DNA of 64,000 bases. Origin: Rotaria macrura. Lineage: Eukaryota > Rotifera > Eurotatoria > Philodinida > Philodinidae. The translations under genes and the position numbers were made by a program. Positions 14,680-26,892 of this stretch are shown piece after piece. The notes beneath the pieces were generated by a model. That model was given only the letters and a program-made list of their open reading frames with translations, searched no databases and was not told where the DNA came from. The stretch is taken from contig OENT01000060.1 in NCBI GenBank assembly GCA_900239685.1, forward strand, positions 188,911-252,910. The letters are read 5' to 3'. How positions within the stretch are numbered: the stretch's first letter is position 1; every line of letters begins with the position of its first letter.

Positions 14680-17600
14680 GATGAAGCATAGTTTTCTTTA
14701 TTTGTTATAATGAATATTTTTAAATGAATAGAAATGATTGCTCAATCAGTGTAAAATAAATAAATCACATTTTCAAATAAGTTTTCCATTAATACCAACG
14801 GCTAGCCATAAAGAATTTATTCACGACATATTTTTATTCGTTCTAAAATTGTATTCAGAATTCTTGACCGTACATAATTTTCTCGTACTTTCTTCTCTAT
14901 GAATCATTCAAGTAGATGAAACAATCACGTTTTCTCATCATAGATTTTATTGAATTTTCAACAAAAAAAAATTCAATTGTGAATCAGTTATCGAATGACA
15001 TCTTTGTAAAAGGCTAAATAGTAACATGCAATCGTATTCTAATTAATAAGTTTGATACTATTTTCTGGTTAATTAACAATATCTTTCTGTCAAATTAGTC
15101 TTAAAAGAGAAATAGCTTAATTGAATATATATCATGCACGCAACTATGTTGATGTAACAAACAATAATGCACCGTTGGAATATTTTCTATAAGTTGATTA
15201 AATAAATCTTTGCATGCGGTTATCAAGCACGAGAACAGGAAAAGGCTATGACTAATTTACTGTGTATTATTTCCAATTAAGAATACAACTGGTGAGTCGA
15301 GAACATGTGGTCGATGAATTAATAGGAAAATATGCTAGTTATTTGTTTGTATGTCTTTCCCAACTAATATAATTCCGATCATCCGCCCTTCTTTCTTGTT
15401 TTGTACATGTGTATGCCTGTTCCTAGTTAGAAGCAGTTTACAATGTTTATGATCAAGTAATGTCTTCTATTTCTGTTGATCAAGTCGTTTCCTCAATCGA
15501 AAATTCCTCCTCTTTCACTTTTACGTAATCGTTCATGTCGATTAATGCTACTATTATTATCTTTCAACACTTAGTAAAGAATAGAAGAAAAAAGTTCTAA
15601 CCGATATAAATTATGATGTAAGAAAAAAAAAGAGGTGCAAAGATCGATTGTTCCCTGGTGATTAACGCTTGACTCAATGGCTAGAGCATGAGAACAAATA
15701 GATGGTGTCTTTCTTTCTCTCGAGAAATAGTTCATTACAATTAGTCTAATTTGTATTTTGTCAAGGGCATACATATGGCTCGTATTATGAAGATCGAAAT
15801 GGAAATTTTTTATGGTATATTTAAGTTAACGAAGTTAAGACTCTTTGATCAAACGAGGCAAAGTTAAGAATCACTTGATATTATTAAGTCAAGAATGATC
15901 ACCATTTGCATAAATAGATTATACTTCTATATGTTGTGCAAGAGACGTGACAATCTTCTGATTGAGATATTCTTTCATGACAAGTTTTTTCTTCTTTAGT
16001 AAAAGACAAACATTGATTGTCAAGCCTTTTCTTATTTTTTTCAATCTCTAATGACTGATCTTTGACACAAATGATGTTCTCTTTTTATTCCTTTTCCGGC
16101 TCATTTGTGCGTGTGGATGTGTCAACTTGTTTCAGATTTCCATTCATATCGTCTGCTGTCTTCTTCTTCTTCTTCTTCATATGACAACTAATATTAATGA
16201 TGAGATTTTCAGCATTAAAATACCATTTGATAAGACAGTCTAGAGAATATGTGAAGTAAATACTATGTATATATATTTATTTATTGAATATGATTAGTTT
16301 TTAATTATTAAAATTATTTTTTTTCTTTCTTTCTTTCTTCTTATCTTGCTTATCCGCTGAAACATTATCAATCAGATTGAAACAAGGTGATTTAGAAAAT
16401 ATATTTACTTACAAATCTGGAGTTGTTATTACTTAATTAATGATATTTCTATCTTCGGGGGTTGACTGTTCTAGTTTTCAATGAAATGAAAATGGAAAAT
16501 ACCTTTTAGATTATTAAATTCATTCTTCTACATACGACTGCATGCACTTTAAATCGTTGTACACGCAATAGAATTACGCTCATGGATAAGTATTATGTAT
16601 CTATCAAAAAAATGTCATGAAACGCGTACAGTTTAATAGATTCAATTGTATAATGAGATACCATGATTGTATAATACTCCTTGCAAAAAGAAAGATCAAA
16701 ATCTGGTGGAATCTAACAAAAAGTAGTTTTACTAAAAACTAAAACTCAATACAAGTATAAATGAGTAAAATTAATTTAATGAATATCAATCTTGACAAAT
16801 TATTATATAACAGACCATGAGTATTCTTCTTTGTTGGAGAAGGTGTTCAACTACAACGTCCAATTAAAAATAGATTTTCCAGTTTGTTTTGGACTGATAT
16901 AATATTTTTCTCCCAGCTCAAAAATCTTCTTTTATTACACAGTTAGAGATTTTAAAGAAAACTTTTATGCATAATATGTGCTCGAATGAAAGTAGTTCAA
17001 TAGTACAACGTTCCAGTCGAAAATGTTCAGACGTGTTGAAAGATTTATTCTAGTGTTCAGGATCAAACGTATACTTCTGCATTGTAAGGATTTCTATTTT
17101 AAATCTTACGATAAATATTTCTGATTCATGTCAATCTGTTGAAGACATCTATTGGTATAAGGCTTGCTGTTTTTACTTCTGATGAAAACGTCCGGTAACG
17201 AATACTGTACAGAAGAAAAACTGACAGCCAACTTCAATCTCAGTGGTATCAATCGATTCTGTGAGAAGTCAAACACAACAAAAATTGAATTTTCTTTAGC
17301 GATGATGATGATTTTTGAGTAGGAAAGGGCGAATCGGGATGGATTACTAGGCTTAATTTTATTAGGAGTGTTTTGGATCTCTATTCATGTTCAATGCTTC
17401 GTAACAATGTCCGAGCTTGGTAGCATTTGACTGAGCTCTCTTCTCTCTCTCTCTCTTAATATTTCCAGACACCTTTTATGAATTTTTACATGAAATTCTA
17501 CAGTAGAAAAATAAGTAATTCATTTTCGACTTATTTATTGATTCCATATATCTATCAGGGAGATCTAATAGAAAATGTGAGGAAAGATAAATTTCAATAC

Positions 17601-20579
17601 TCTAAAGGAACGAATCTCATATCGATTATTTCAAATTTGTTAATATTAATAATCAATAAAAGAAAAACGAAGTCAGTGGCATTCTTTGAAAAATATCTTG
17701 AAAACTGTTCTAGACTGTGCCATAGATAATTGAGATATTGTTTTTCTTTTAAGACCAATACTTAACGTTTTTAAAATCAACTGTCAGCTAAAGTTAAAGG
17801 AAAATAAGCATACTTATTATATATGAAACAACAACAACAGTCACTTGCAGGTCGATCGAATTCAATATCTTGAATATTATTATTAAAAATAAAAACAACA
17901 AAGAATTCTTTTTATGGATCTTCCTCGAATACGAATCAATTGTTATTTTATTTGCTTACTAATTTAAAACAAACAAACGTCCTTAAAAAACTATTCGCGT
18001 TCAGGTTATTGTTTGGTTTCTATTCTCATCCTATTTCTTTTAGCAGATCTGAACGATTAATGCGCGCCGGAATTCTTCCAAATGCTATTTATCTCGAAGT
18101 CTACGAATAATCATCATACGATGAAGAGCTATATGCATCTTCTGCACAGTCGTATTGTCTCCATCAGAGTTTCTAAGAATTTATTTATTTTTAGATAGAA
18201 TTTCTTGTATTTCAAATTTCAATGTAATAATTTATTGAAAATTATGTTAACATTGATTCGATGACAATTAGAAAGATGTTTATCGTATCTGGAGTTCAAC
18301 TATAATCAGAAGAACTATGTAAATTGATCTATGTCAAAAAGATGATAAGAATTTTTAACAATATCGATAGCATACGCCATGTGCTTTATCTTTTATTGAT
18401 GATTTCATGTGTAGAAAATAATAATAAGTACAATAGTAAAGTAACACATCAGATACATATTTTGATGAACGTAGATCAAAGGCGTCTTATGTGGTAATCG
18501 AGTTTTTTGTATAAAGATACGTATTCAATATGTAATTGGATCTATTTTTAGTGAAAATAGAGTTGCAGTTAAATAGAGCTAAATGGAATGTAAAACATCT
18601 GAAAAAAACATTTACGAATATCGATTGTGTCTTCACTCGTATATATAATCAATCGTTCTTAAGAAGAATGTTCTTTAGTGATCGATTGTTGATAAATCAT
18701 ATTTTTTAAGTCGAGAGACGTACAAACAAAATGTTTGTCGAACGACAAAACTATTATTATATGACTTTCAAGTTATATAAATAGATTTTTCCATATCGAT
18801 TATTGCAATTCACGAGCCCGTATACTATTACATTTATAACATGTATTCATACTGAACCGATTCTATTCATCAACTAATTTCTCGAAAAATTGACGCTTAA
18901 TTCAGTGACATTATATCTTCGTATATCGTTGTTTAAAAGAGTAATTCTTGTCAATTGAATAGAATGAAAATATACAATTAAAATATTTACTAGACTAGAA
19001 CATGAATGAAAGTTCATTTGTGTTCTTTAGTTGGAAATATTTCATAAGGTTTGATTAAATTTCTTCAAAGACTTGGTAGAGGATTGATGATACTATTGAT
19101 CGTTGAAGATGTCTGTCAAAACAAAATAAAACTAAACAATTTTAGAATTGTTAATCCTCAATGACATGTCCTTCCGTTAAATATTGTAGATTGCTGCATG
19201 TCGTCATGAATGTATTTTTCTGTATTACATTGATATTGATCAGGCTTGAACTTACTAAGAAGACTACATAGTGTCTTTCTATTGCATTCTTTTTACATCT
19301 ATCATACTGAAAAGATCTACACTACTGATACACATGTCGGATTTCATCATTGTCAAAGTTTCCTTTATATAGAAACTACTTTTGCAAAATTACTAATTAC
19401 ATACTACTCGAAATAATTGAAGTTCATACTCTGAAGACATCCTTATAAAATTATCTCGTTTATATTGTCGTATCAAAACTTCTAAACCAAGTAATTCGAA
19501 TGATGCTTTTATTTTATTTGACTCAATTAGAGTTATCAACTAATGTCTATATTAAAGTCAATATTTAAATCAATGTAGAATAGTCTAATTCTCAATGGCA
19601 AATCTCGACAAGAGTAGAAAACTCGTACAAGTTGCATAAAAAAAAATAGACCGAGCTACATTGTAAATGTACATTAATGTGGAGCGAAGTCTTCATCTAT
19701 TCGCATCTTTACTGATACATATTGTAATGTCGATAGAAAAATGTTATGATTACATCATCAAGTGAGAATCTAGATCGAGAATATGAAATGATCACAACAG
19801 TTCAAATCGAACGAATACTACGATGAGTGATTTTGATTAATTTTTCGATTACTTGATTATTGTCTACGAATAGTAATAAATCGCTTTTTCATTCGATAAA
19901 TTTGAATACATACGTGTGACTATTCTTGAATATTTTCACGAGCTTCGATTTTTTTAATACTCAAAATGACTGTAATTGATCCCTACATAATGTCGAATGG
20001 ACTAATCTACGAAGTCGGCATTTTTCATAGTTAAGCGATTCATAAGAAAATCGCTTAACAATTTCATTGTCTGAAATAAATCGATAGTGTCAGTCTATTA
20101 TTGTCATGGATTTAAGTTCGTATTTTATGATCAAGACGTTGAATTGAAGACATACATATGCATCACTTTTCACGACTCATAAAAAAGAATGTGAATAGTC
20201 TAAAATTCAGTTAGAATGGAGACTTCTTTCTTCTTCTGTGAGTAAAACATTCTTATTAGACTATACTACAAGTATTATAGGTGCATAGTTTTACTTGTAA
20301 TTGACGAGGAACAGAAGAGTACTTGTACATAGAAATAAGTTTAACTCGTGGACGAAATCGAAATTTTGCCTAATTTATCATTCAATCATAAGATTTACTT
20401 TTTTAATTCTAAGATAGATAGAAATCACAAATATGAAAATTTTATATGAAGCAAGACTTTATATCAATAGGAAACAAGAGTAATAGAAATAAAAAAAAAA
20501 CGCATTGAACTTCAAGCATTTTAACAAGGGTAACATAATGAATGAGTCGTTAAGTTTTTCTTCAGCTGTTCGTTAAAAA
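14680..20579. other. Gene-free region between membrane protein and CD36 cluster
   Basis: About 5.9 kb of AT-rich DNA lacks a supportable coding chain. It contains short microsatellites (TTC at 16160-16178, TTTC near 16325-16340, TC at 17437-17457) and a perfect 11-bp hairpin at 20030-20059. The longest open frame (83 codons near 17.5 kb) has an intron-like composition and no recognisable similarity. Confidence 0.6.
20030..20059. repeat. Perfect 11-bp inverted repeat with 8-nt loop
   Basis: GTTAAGCGATT at 20030-20040 is the exact reverse complement of 20049-20059. It lies about 0.5 kb beyond the stop of the first CD36-family gene. It may be a small transposon relic, a structured RNA element, or chance. 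Confidence 0.6.
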
Positions 20580-23446
20580 CTACTTTCCTTGTTTTTGGAG
20601 TAGTTTGCTTGATTTTGGTTCACCACCACGTTTGATTCTCTCAGTTTTAGCGGTTCGTCTAGCTATAAATTCTATTAGACCAGTAATGATAATGGCTAAA
20701 ACAATTGCTGCTACGATAATAATTAAGTATCCATATTTAAGACTAAAATAAAACATTCTTAATTTACCAATAACTGCGCTGTCGACATCTATCTCTTGAT
20801 CGATCCATAAAATAGGTATTAAACGTTTGACACCTTTACGATCTCTCGGTACAAATTCAGAGTCTGATTTTGACTTTTTCATAGGATCAATAATAGCATC
20901 AATATTAAGTTGAACACGATGATGAGCACGTAGTGGGATACCAGAATAAGGTTCAAAATAAATCGATGCTTCATGCTTGGTACGATTCGGTTTAAATCCC
21001 TCGATATTCATTTCACTTATTGTTTCTTCACTACTTCCATAAAAATGTGGTTTCGATAAAAAGACTGTGTTTTCAGGAAGTAACAACGATATACATTTTG
21101 ATATATCAAGTTTATCAAGTTCTGGACATGTATCTATGTCACTTGGATCTGCACATTTACTGAAATCGACCAATCGTATAACATATTCATACGCCTCAAT
21201 ACCTCCAAACAATGACACAGCTCCATTGAATTTAAGATTAAGTGGACGACAAAAATCAGGTTGAAATATATTAATTGATGGTTTTTTGAATAGCAATGGT
21301 ACGAATGTGAGACCATCATAGATTTGAGCGCCATTTAAATTTGCTGATGAGAATGCAAATGGAGCAATTTCACTAGAAAAAGACAGCATTTGACCTTTTT
21401 CCATCAAACCTGAAATGAAAGAAAAAAAAATTAAACTTTTCGACTTGCATTTATACACTAATAATATTACATTATCGTAATTTCTACATATTACGTTTTA
21501 TACTATTGATTAATATGTGCTTCAAGACAAAGAAAGCATACATATATACATGAGCGAGCAAAGTGGTAACTGATATTGATGCGGAAAATAAATCGTTTCA
21601 AGTTGTAAGAAGTAGCTCGCTTTTTCAAAGTCTATAAATCGATCTCTTGGAATGATGTTCAAGTTCCGAAACAAAAGAAAGTGGATCAAACCTATCGAAC
21701 ACACATCTGTGTTTTACTCTCAAGATGCGTCACGTATATCAAAAGTAGCTTGACATATCCATTTCCATAAGAAAATATGGTACCTCATTTGTCTAAATTG
21801 GTTAACTTTCTCACATATGATATTTGATACTTTTATATGTAGGGTAAAAGTGACATTAATTGCTTCATCGAATCTATAGTGAACTATCAATCTAGAAATT
21901 TGACGATCTTTGTTAGCAGGCAACACATTCAATACGGAACGATTTCTAATTTATATAGGAATGTAGGTTTAGGTTTTAGTGTCATTTTATGTTTGAATGC
22001 GGATGCGCAGGTCAATATTTTTTATAAATTTACATACTAAATGCGTACTTTTCTGTGAGCATAAACATTCAGATTGAGGCATTCACAAGAACTAGTATTG
22101 AAAACTTATTGTCTTAATGCAACTATACTTTTTCAATCAACATAAATATTGCTCTGTGAACAAAACTTCATAGCTAATATTAAGTGTCCACTGAAAATGC
22201 TCATGGTGTATGTTGACATGAAATCAACATGTATTGAATCTGTCATTTGAAAACAGACTTGCGCGTCAATTGAATGTTTCTCTCTCAAGAAACATCATTA
22301 GACAACTATGATATATTTAGAATATGTATTCAAACTGACGCGAACTCAGGTTGAACAAGCACGGTCGTAAACGATCATATGAATACGGTGAAAAATACGA
22401 TCGTAGTGCTGAGTCATCTATTACGATAAAATACGACTGAAACAGTCGTGTGCGAAGTCCGTAATGGTCGACTTGACAAACAAATGGAAGCATCGAATAG
22501 TTACCATTCTAAACTTAAGTAAAAGTATGGTTAATATTAACGAGCTCTTATGAAATTCAAGATTAATAGACGTAGTCAAGGTTTTGACAAATCACTTAAC
22601 TTTATCATCTAAAAATTGAATGATTATGAGAACATTAAGCATTATAAGTGTCTTATCGTATTTCGCTAATCTATATATGATGATCGATAATCAGTTATTT
22701 CACAGAAAATCGACAACAGAAAAGATGATATCAATAAGTCGTTCAACATTCATACCCGATTTAACGGTATAATTGAATAATCGACTACCATTATATCGAT
22801 AAATAAATCCTGCCTTAGCCGTATTTGGTCCAGTCATTCTTTTTTGAAGCATTTTATGTAAATCTGATGTAAATCCTTCTAATTGGTCAACAATATTGAC
22901 ACGAGAGAATGTTTCCTTGCCACCTAATTGAAAAAAAGGTGGTGCAGCTTTCATCTGAAATTGAGTTCGAAAGACAGCACGAACATAATCAATGAATACA
23001 CCAGTATCATTAACACATTCTGGATCAAATCGAGTTGGATGACGAGTAAATAATCGATGAATTGAATAATTTATTGATTTATAATCTTCTGACCATTGAA
23101 CATCTTGTTTACTTGTAGATAGTAAATATGAATAAGGTCGAGTTTCTTGAACTTTTACTCTTGCTTTAGCAGGGTTGGTGACAATATGATTCGGATTACT
23201 GATATTAAAGAGATGATAACTTCTTGTAATTGTTGTCGGTGGAATTAGCCATGTTTGATAACCTTTGGAATTCGGCGTTAGTGCAACAGTTTGAAGAACA
23301 TTATTAATTAAAATTTTTTTCCAAAAGAAACATAATGTTATAGCGGCTGCAAGAATTATGACACTAAGGATTACTTCGACAATAATTCTTTTAGTTGCTT
23401 TTTTCTTTGATTGAGTTGTCGTCAGTTGTTCGTCTATTCCCTCCAT
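20580..23446 (-). CDS. CD36/SCARB-family scavenger receptor (copy 1)
   Basis: The family comprises two-pass receptors (CD36, SR-B1, LIMP-2) that bind lipids, lipoproteins or other ligands through a large extracellular or luminal loop. The model is join(23446..22756, 21409..20580): 506 aa, one phase-1 intron. A transmembrane helix lies near residues 20-42 and another near 450-475, with a long ectodomain between. Family features visible are the NPK-like start of the ectodomain (TPNSKGYQTW), the FNISNP segment, FTRHP, a VDQLEGFTS motif, IFQPDFCRPL, clustered ectodomain cysteines, and YFEPYSGIPL followed by HHRVQLN. Several N-glycosylation sequons are present. The C-terminal cytoplasmic tail is ~27 residues, basic, and contains SKLLQK, a possible dileucine-like signal. 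It is the downstream member of a tandem pair with the gene at 26.9-30.0 kb. The ligand cannot be told from sequence. Confidence 0.88.
21410..22755 (-). other. Intron of CD36-family copy 1
   Basis: This 1.35-kb phase-1 intron (donor G|GTATGA, acceptor TTTCATTTCAG) has no coding content that I recognise. It holds a perfect 7-bp hairpin (ACGACTG / CAGTCGT, 22433-22449). Short open frames at 21.5-21.9 kb are not supported as exons. Confidence 0.75.
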
Positions 23447-24679
23447 CTTTCAACTTATTGTGACAACGTAAGACTGCGTTCCTATTGTGTTATTCTTCTT
23501 TTTCGATATAAAATAAAGATTATTTTCTTCGACCACAAAGATAAGGATGTAAAGGGAAACTAAACATACGTAAAACAACCATATTTGTGTTTGCCACTGT
23601 CAGGTATATTGAGTTGTGGTAGATTTCAAGCTGTTTTATCTCAAGATCTAATATCTTTTATCAAACAAATTATATAGTGTGGTCAACAACTAGTTTATCA
23701 CAAAGTATTTCACTAAAGCATGTTTTTACCGTGCTATAAACTTACAACAATCGTCGCAAAAGAAGTGGGAAGAAAACATTCATGGTCATATTATTAACAC
23801 ATATCTTCCATTTTATGAGATTGCATGACTAGCCAACGCGTAAAAATAAGTAATCGTTAACTATGCTTGTGAATAAGATTAATCTGTTGCATTCAGTGCG
23901 GACTACCAGTCGAAAATATTTCGGCATCAGTCAAACTCTACATTCTAATAATATTCTTTTTTTGGTATACATCAAAATAAGTTTTTAATGACAACCATTT
24001 AAAACAAGATGTGTAGACAAAACATGCAAAATCTACGAATAATCATCATTTTAAAGACAGACAACAAACCTTTTGAATTAGAAACACTATCTATTTCTCT
24101 CCTACGAACTCATTTATGTTTTTCCTTTCATATTTTACTCGTCTACTTCACCAAGGCTTTAGTGTCTTTTCACTATCTTGTTATATATTTATGACATAGT
24201 TGTATTTGTCCGTTATATGACTTGTTTGTTTGTCTAGATATTGAAAAAATTATCTATAACGAACACAAGCCAATATTAATAGATATTCTAGTTTTTCTAT
24301 TATACGTCGGAGGAAGACGATTTCATCGACAATTGTTAGATCTAAATCAGATCTTCTTTATTTAGTGGACTATTTGACTTGCTACCAACAATTCGCTTTT
24401 GACTGCAGTTAACCATCATGTTCTTGGTACTATATGTGATAGGCGTTTCTCGATACATATAGAAAAACCTTGTCATGTTTTTTGTAGAATGAATACAAAT
24501 TCAAACAATTCCGGTCGCTATCAACCTTTTCATCATCACTATTTGAATGCGTGGACTCTATCTTGCGTCATTGCTAGAGGTTGTTTTCGCCACTTTTTTA
24601 TTGATAAACTATCAAATTAATGGTTTTCTTTTACTGTTGGTTATTCCTTTGTGCTCTTAATTCAACTATTGTTATTTAG

Positions 24680-25140
24680 TTTACCAGACCGAACGATACG
24701 GCCAGTATACAGCCGTTTACAACATGTAAACGGGTCGTAATATCTAGCGGAGATGTGGACCATATTATAGTGAAGCTACGGCCGCACACATTGATAGTAC
24801 TGGATTGTAACACAGCACCGTATTGCTGTGCCCAAGATGACAGGACAACACGGGCTCTTCACAACTTCATACGGAACGTAAACGGTTGCCCAGGTCGATG
24901 CTTGCCATTGCCAGATCCGTGAATTTCCTGTGGGAACCTGCAGGGAAGACACCGTTTCCAGATGGGAAATGCCAGAAAATGGAAGTAGGAATCCAGCGAA
25001 TGGATCTGATGCTAGGGTTCATTTGATTTTATCCAATTCCTGTCGGTTCCAAGGAAAACTAGATAAATTAGGCCACGGGAACCCTGTTTCCAAGTTCCAA
25101 GCATATTCCAGTGTTTTTTCTGCAGGATCCGACAGATACT
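24680..25140. other. GC-rich island of unknown origin
   Basis: Base composition jumps to about 53-55% GC over 24781-24960 and about 42-47% over 24961-25140, against roughly 30% on both sides. A perfect 9-bp hairpin (CCGTTTACA / TGTAAACGG, 3-nt loop) lies at 24713-24733. On the + strand an open frame of ~78 codons follows an acceptor-like TTATTTAG at 24679 and ends in a stop at 24916-24918; a second frame stays open from there to about 25150. Other frames are also fairly open, as expected at higher GC, so coding cannot be claimed. No family is recognised. A decayed foreign gene, transposon fragment or unannotated exon are all possible. Confidence 0.5.
24713..24733. repeat. Perfect 9-bp hairpin at the edge of the GC-rich island
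   Basis: CCGTTTACA at 24713-24721 and TGTAAACGG at 24725-24733 are exact reverse complements separated by ACA. A partial copy (GTAAACGG) recurs near 24878 in the same island. Confidence 0.6.
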
Positions 25141-26892
25141 TTTCGAACTGAGTGTATATGGCGACAATATGGATATCTGCATCCATCAACTTGGGTTTCT
25201 TCAAAGATTCTTTCAAAAAATGCTCTTGAATAAATACTTCTCTCTGTTCAAAGAGCCATATGATTTCAAACTGTAGAAAGTATACATGGAACTATAGTCT
25301 AGTTTTGTGTCAGATAAGGATACATGAGATAACTTTGATGCATCAATTTGTTAGTAAGTAACGATCTATTAACAATAGATCAAGAGTAATTACAACAAAA
25401 ATCTTCTTTCATAATAATGCCTTGTGAGCTACACTGGTATGTTGTTGCATACTGACATAAAATCTCACCATTGACAACAGTTGTTTTACTGGGATCGTTC
25501 TCAAACCTATGTGAGTTAAACTAATTTTTACGTTAGCGATGGGATTAGTCTTTATTTTGATTTTATTTATGAATACATTAGTTGTCGAAAAAGACATGGA
25601 ATTAAATTTAGATTAGTGTCACTGACATCTATATTACAAAAATTTGGCTTCATTCTTAGAAATCGTCGTTTTTTTTTGCTATTGAAATATTATACACTTT
25701 AAAATATTTCTGTTGTTAGAAAGAGACGTCAAATACCAACAACGAAGTATAATAAATATTTTTGCAAAACGAATTCTCCTGTATGCTTACTTATCTCTTC
25801 TTTATATTCTTTTTATCTAGCGTATCGAAGACTATTTAATGAAGAAAAAAAAAGTAACATTTAATTCACATGAAATCCTCGACAGCTGATATTTTTGTTG
25901 TGTTTTATCGTTGTGGATCTACAGAGACATGACGAATGTTGATTAAAAAAGAAATATGAACATTAATATTACACAAAACTCTGGACTCAAGTATGAAGCA
26001 TAATCTGACGACAGTACTGAACTACGTATTGAGAATCGAACTTTGGACCTACGCCTCTATACCCATAAATTATAACGAAAACTTTAACAGTCTATCTCTG
26101 ATAGTGGCAAACACTAACAGTAGATGTATAGATCATATGTCAGTAGGACCTTGTAATCATATTTCTTTAACAATTAGCAATAGAAGAACAATGATGACAG
26201 ATTTATGACCTTTCAGATTTTTATTTGACTAAAATAATTTCAATTGTTATTGCTAGTATTTAAAGCAAAATTTTCTTTTCCATGATGGACATAAAATTCA
26301 ATAGAGAAGAGGCATGTATCTGATCTGGTAATAATAAGTATCACAAAGACTTTTATCGTTAATTTTGACATCAAACATTCACATACATGATCTTTGAACG
26401 AAAAGATACGCAGGAAATCTTTGGTTGCATTCGAGTTCCACTGCGTACGTTCATAGTCGAAGATAAAAACGAAAAAAAATATCTTTGTAGAATCATAGGA
26501 AAAAATCTTGTCACAACATGAATAGAATAAAGTAAAACCACCGGATCAAAAATATCCCCTCCATATGTATATTTCAATGAACAGAACATTTTCATCTATA
26601 CTTTTAATTGTCGTGCAACATAAGAGAAAATGAGAACGAATAGGATTCAACGACCACTGCATATTGTTACATATTTATTCAAAGCAAAGAGAAGAGATCA
26701 CATATTAAGTATATGCGAATTTTTTATTCAACGTAATACAAAAGAAGATAAAGATTAAACTAATTGTTATGAACAGAATAAAATACTAATCTTCTTTTTT
26801 TTCTCTTATTCAAATTATTAAGTCACTCGTGACCCAAAGTTTTTGACTGAATACAAGCTGCATATCTGTATGAATAATTTTAAATGCCTGTA

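Larger units (their letters stand above)
23447..26892. other. Spacer between the two CD36-family genes
   Basis: This 3.4-kb spacer is mostly AT-rich with no recognised gene. The exception is a sharply bounded GC-rich segment at about 24680-25140, listed separately. The part next to 23447 is the likely promoter of copy 1. Confidence 0.6.

Noticed and set aside
24930..25216. Overlapping open frames in the GC-rich island (73 codons plus, 65 codons minus)
   Set aside because: Several frames are open at once because of the higher GC content; there is no start, splice chain or family motif to call a gene.
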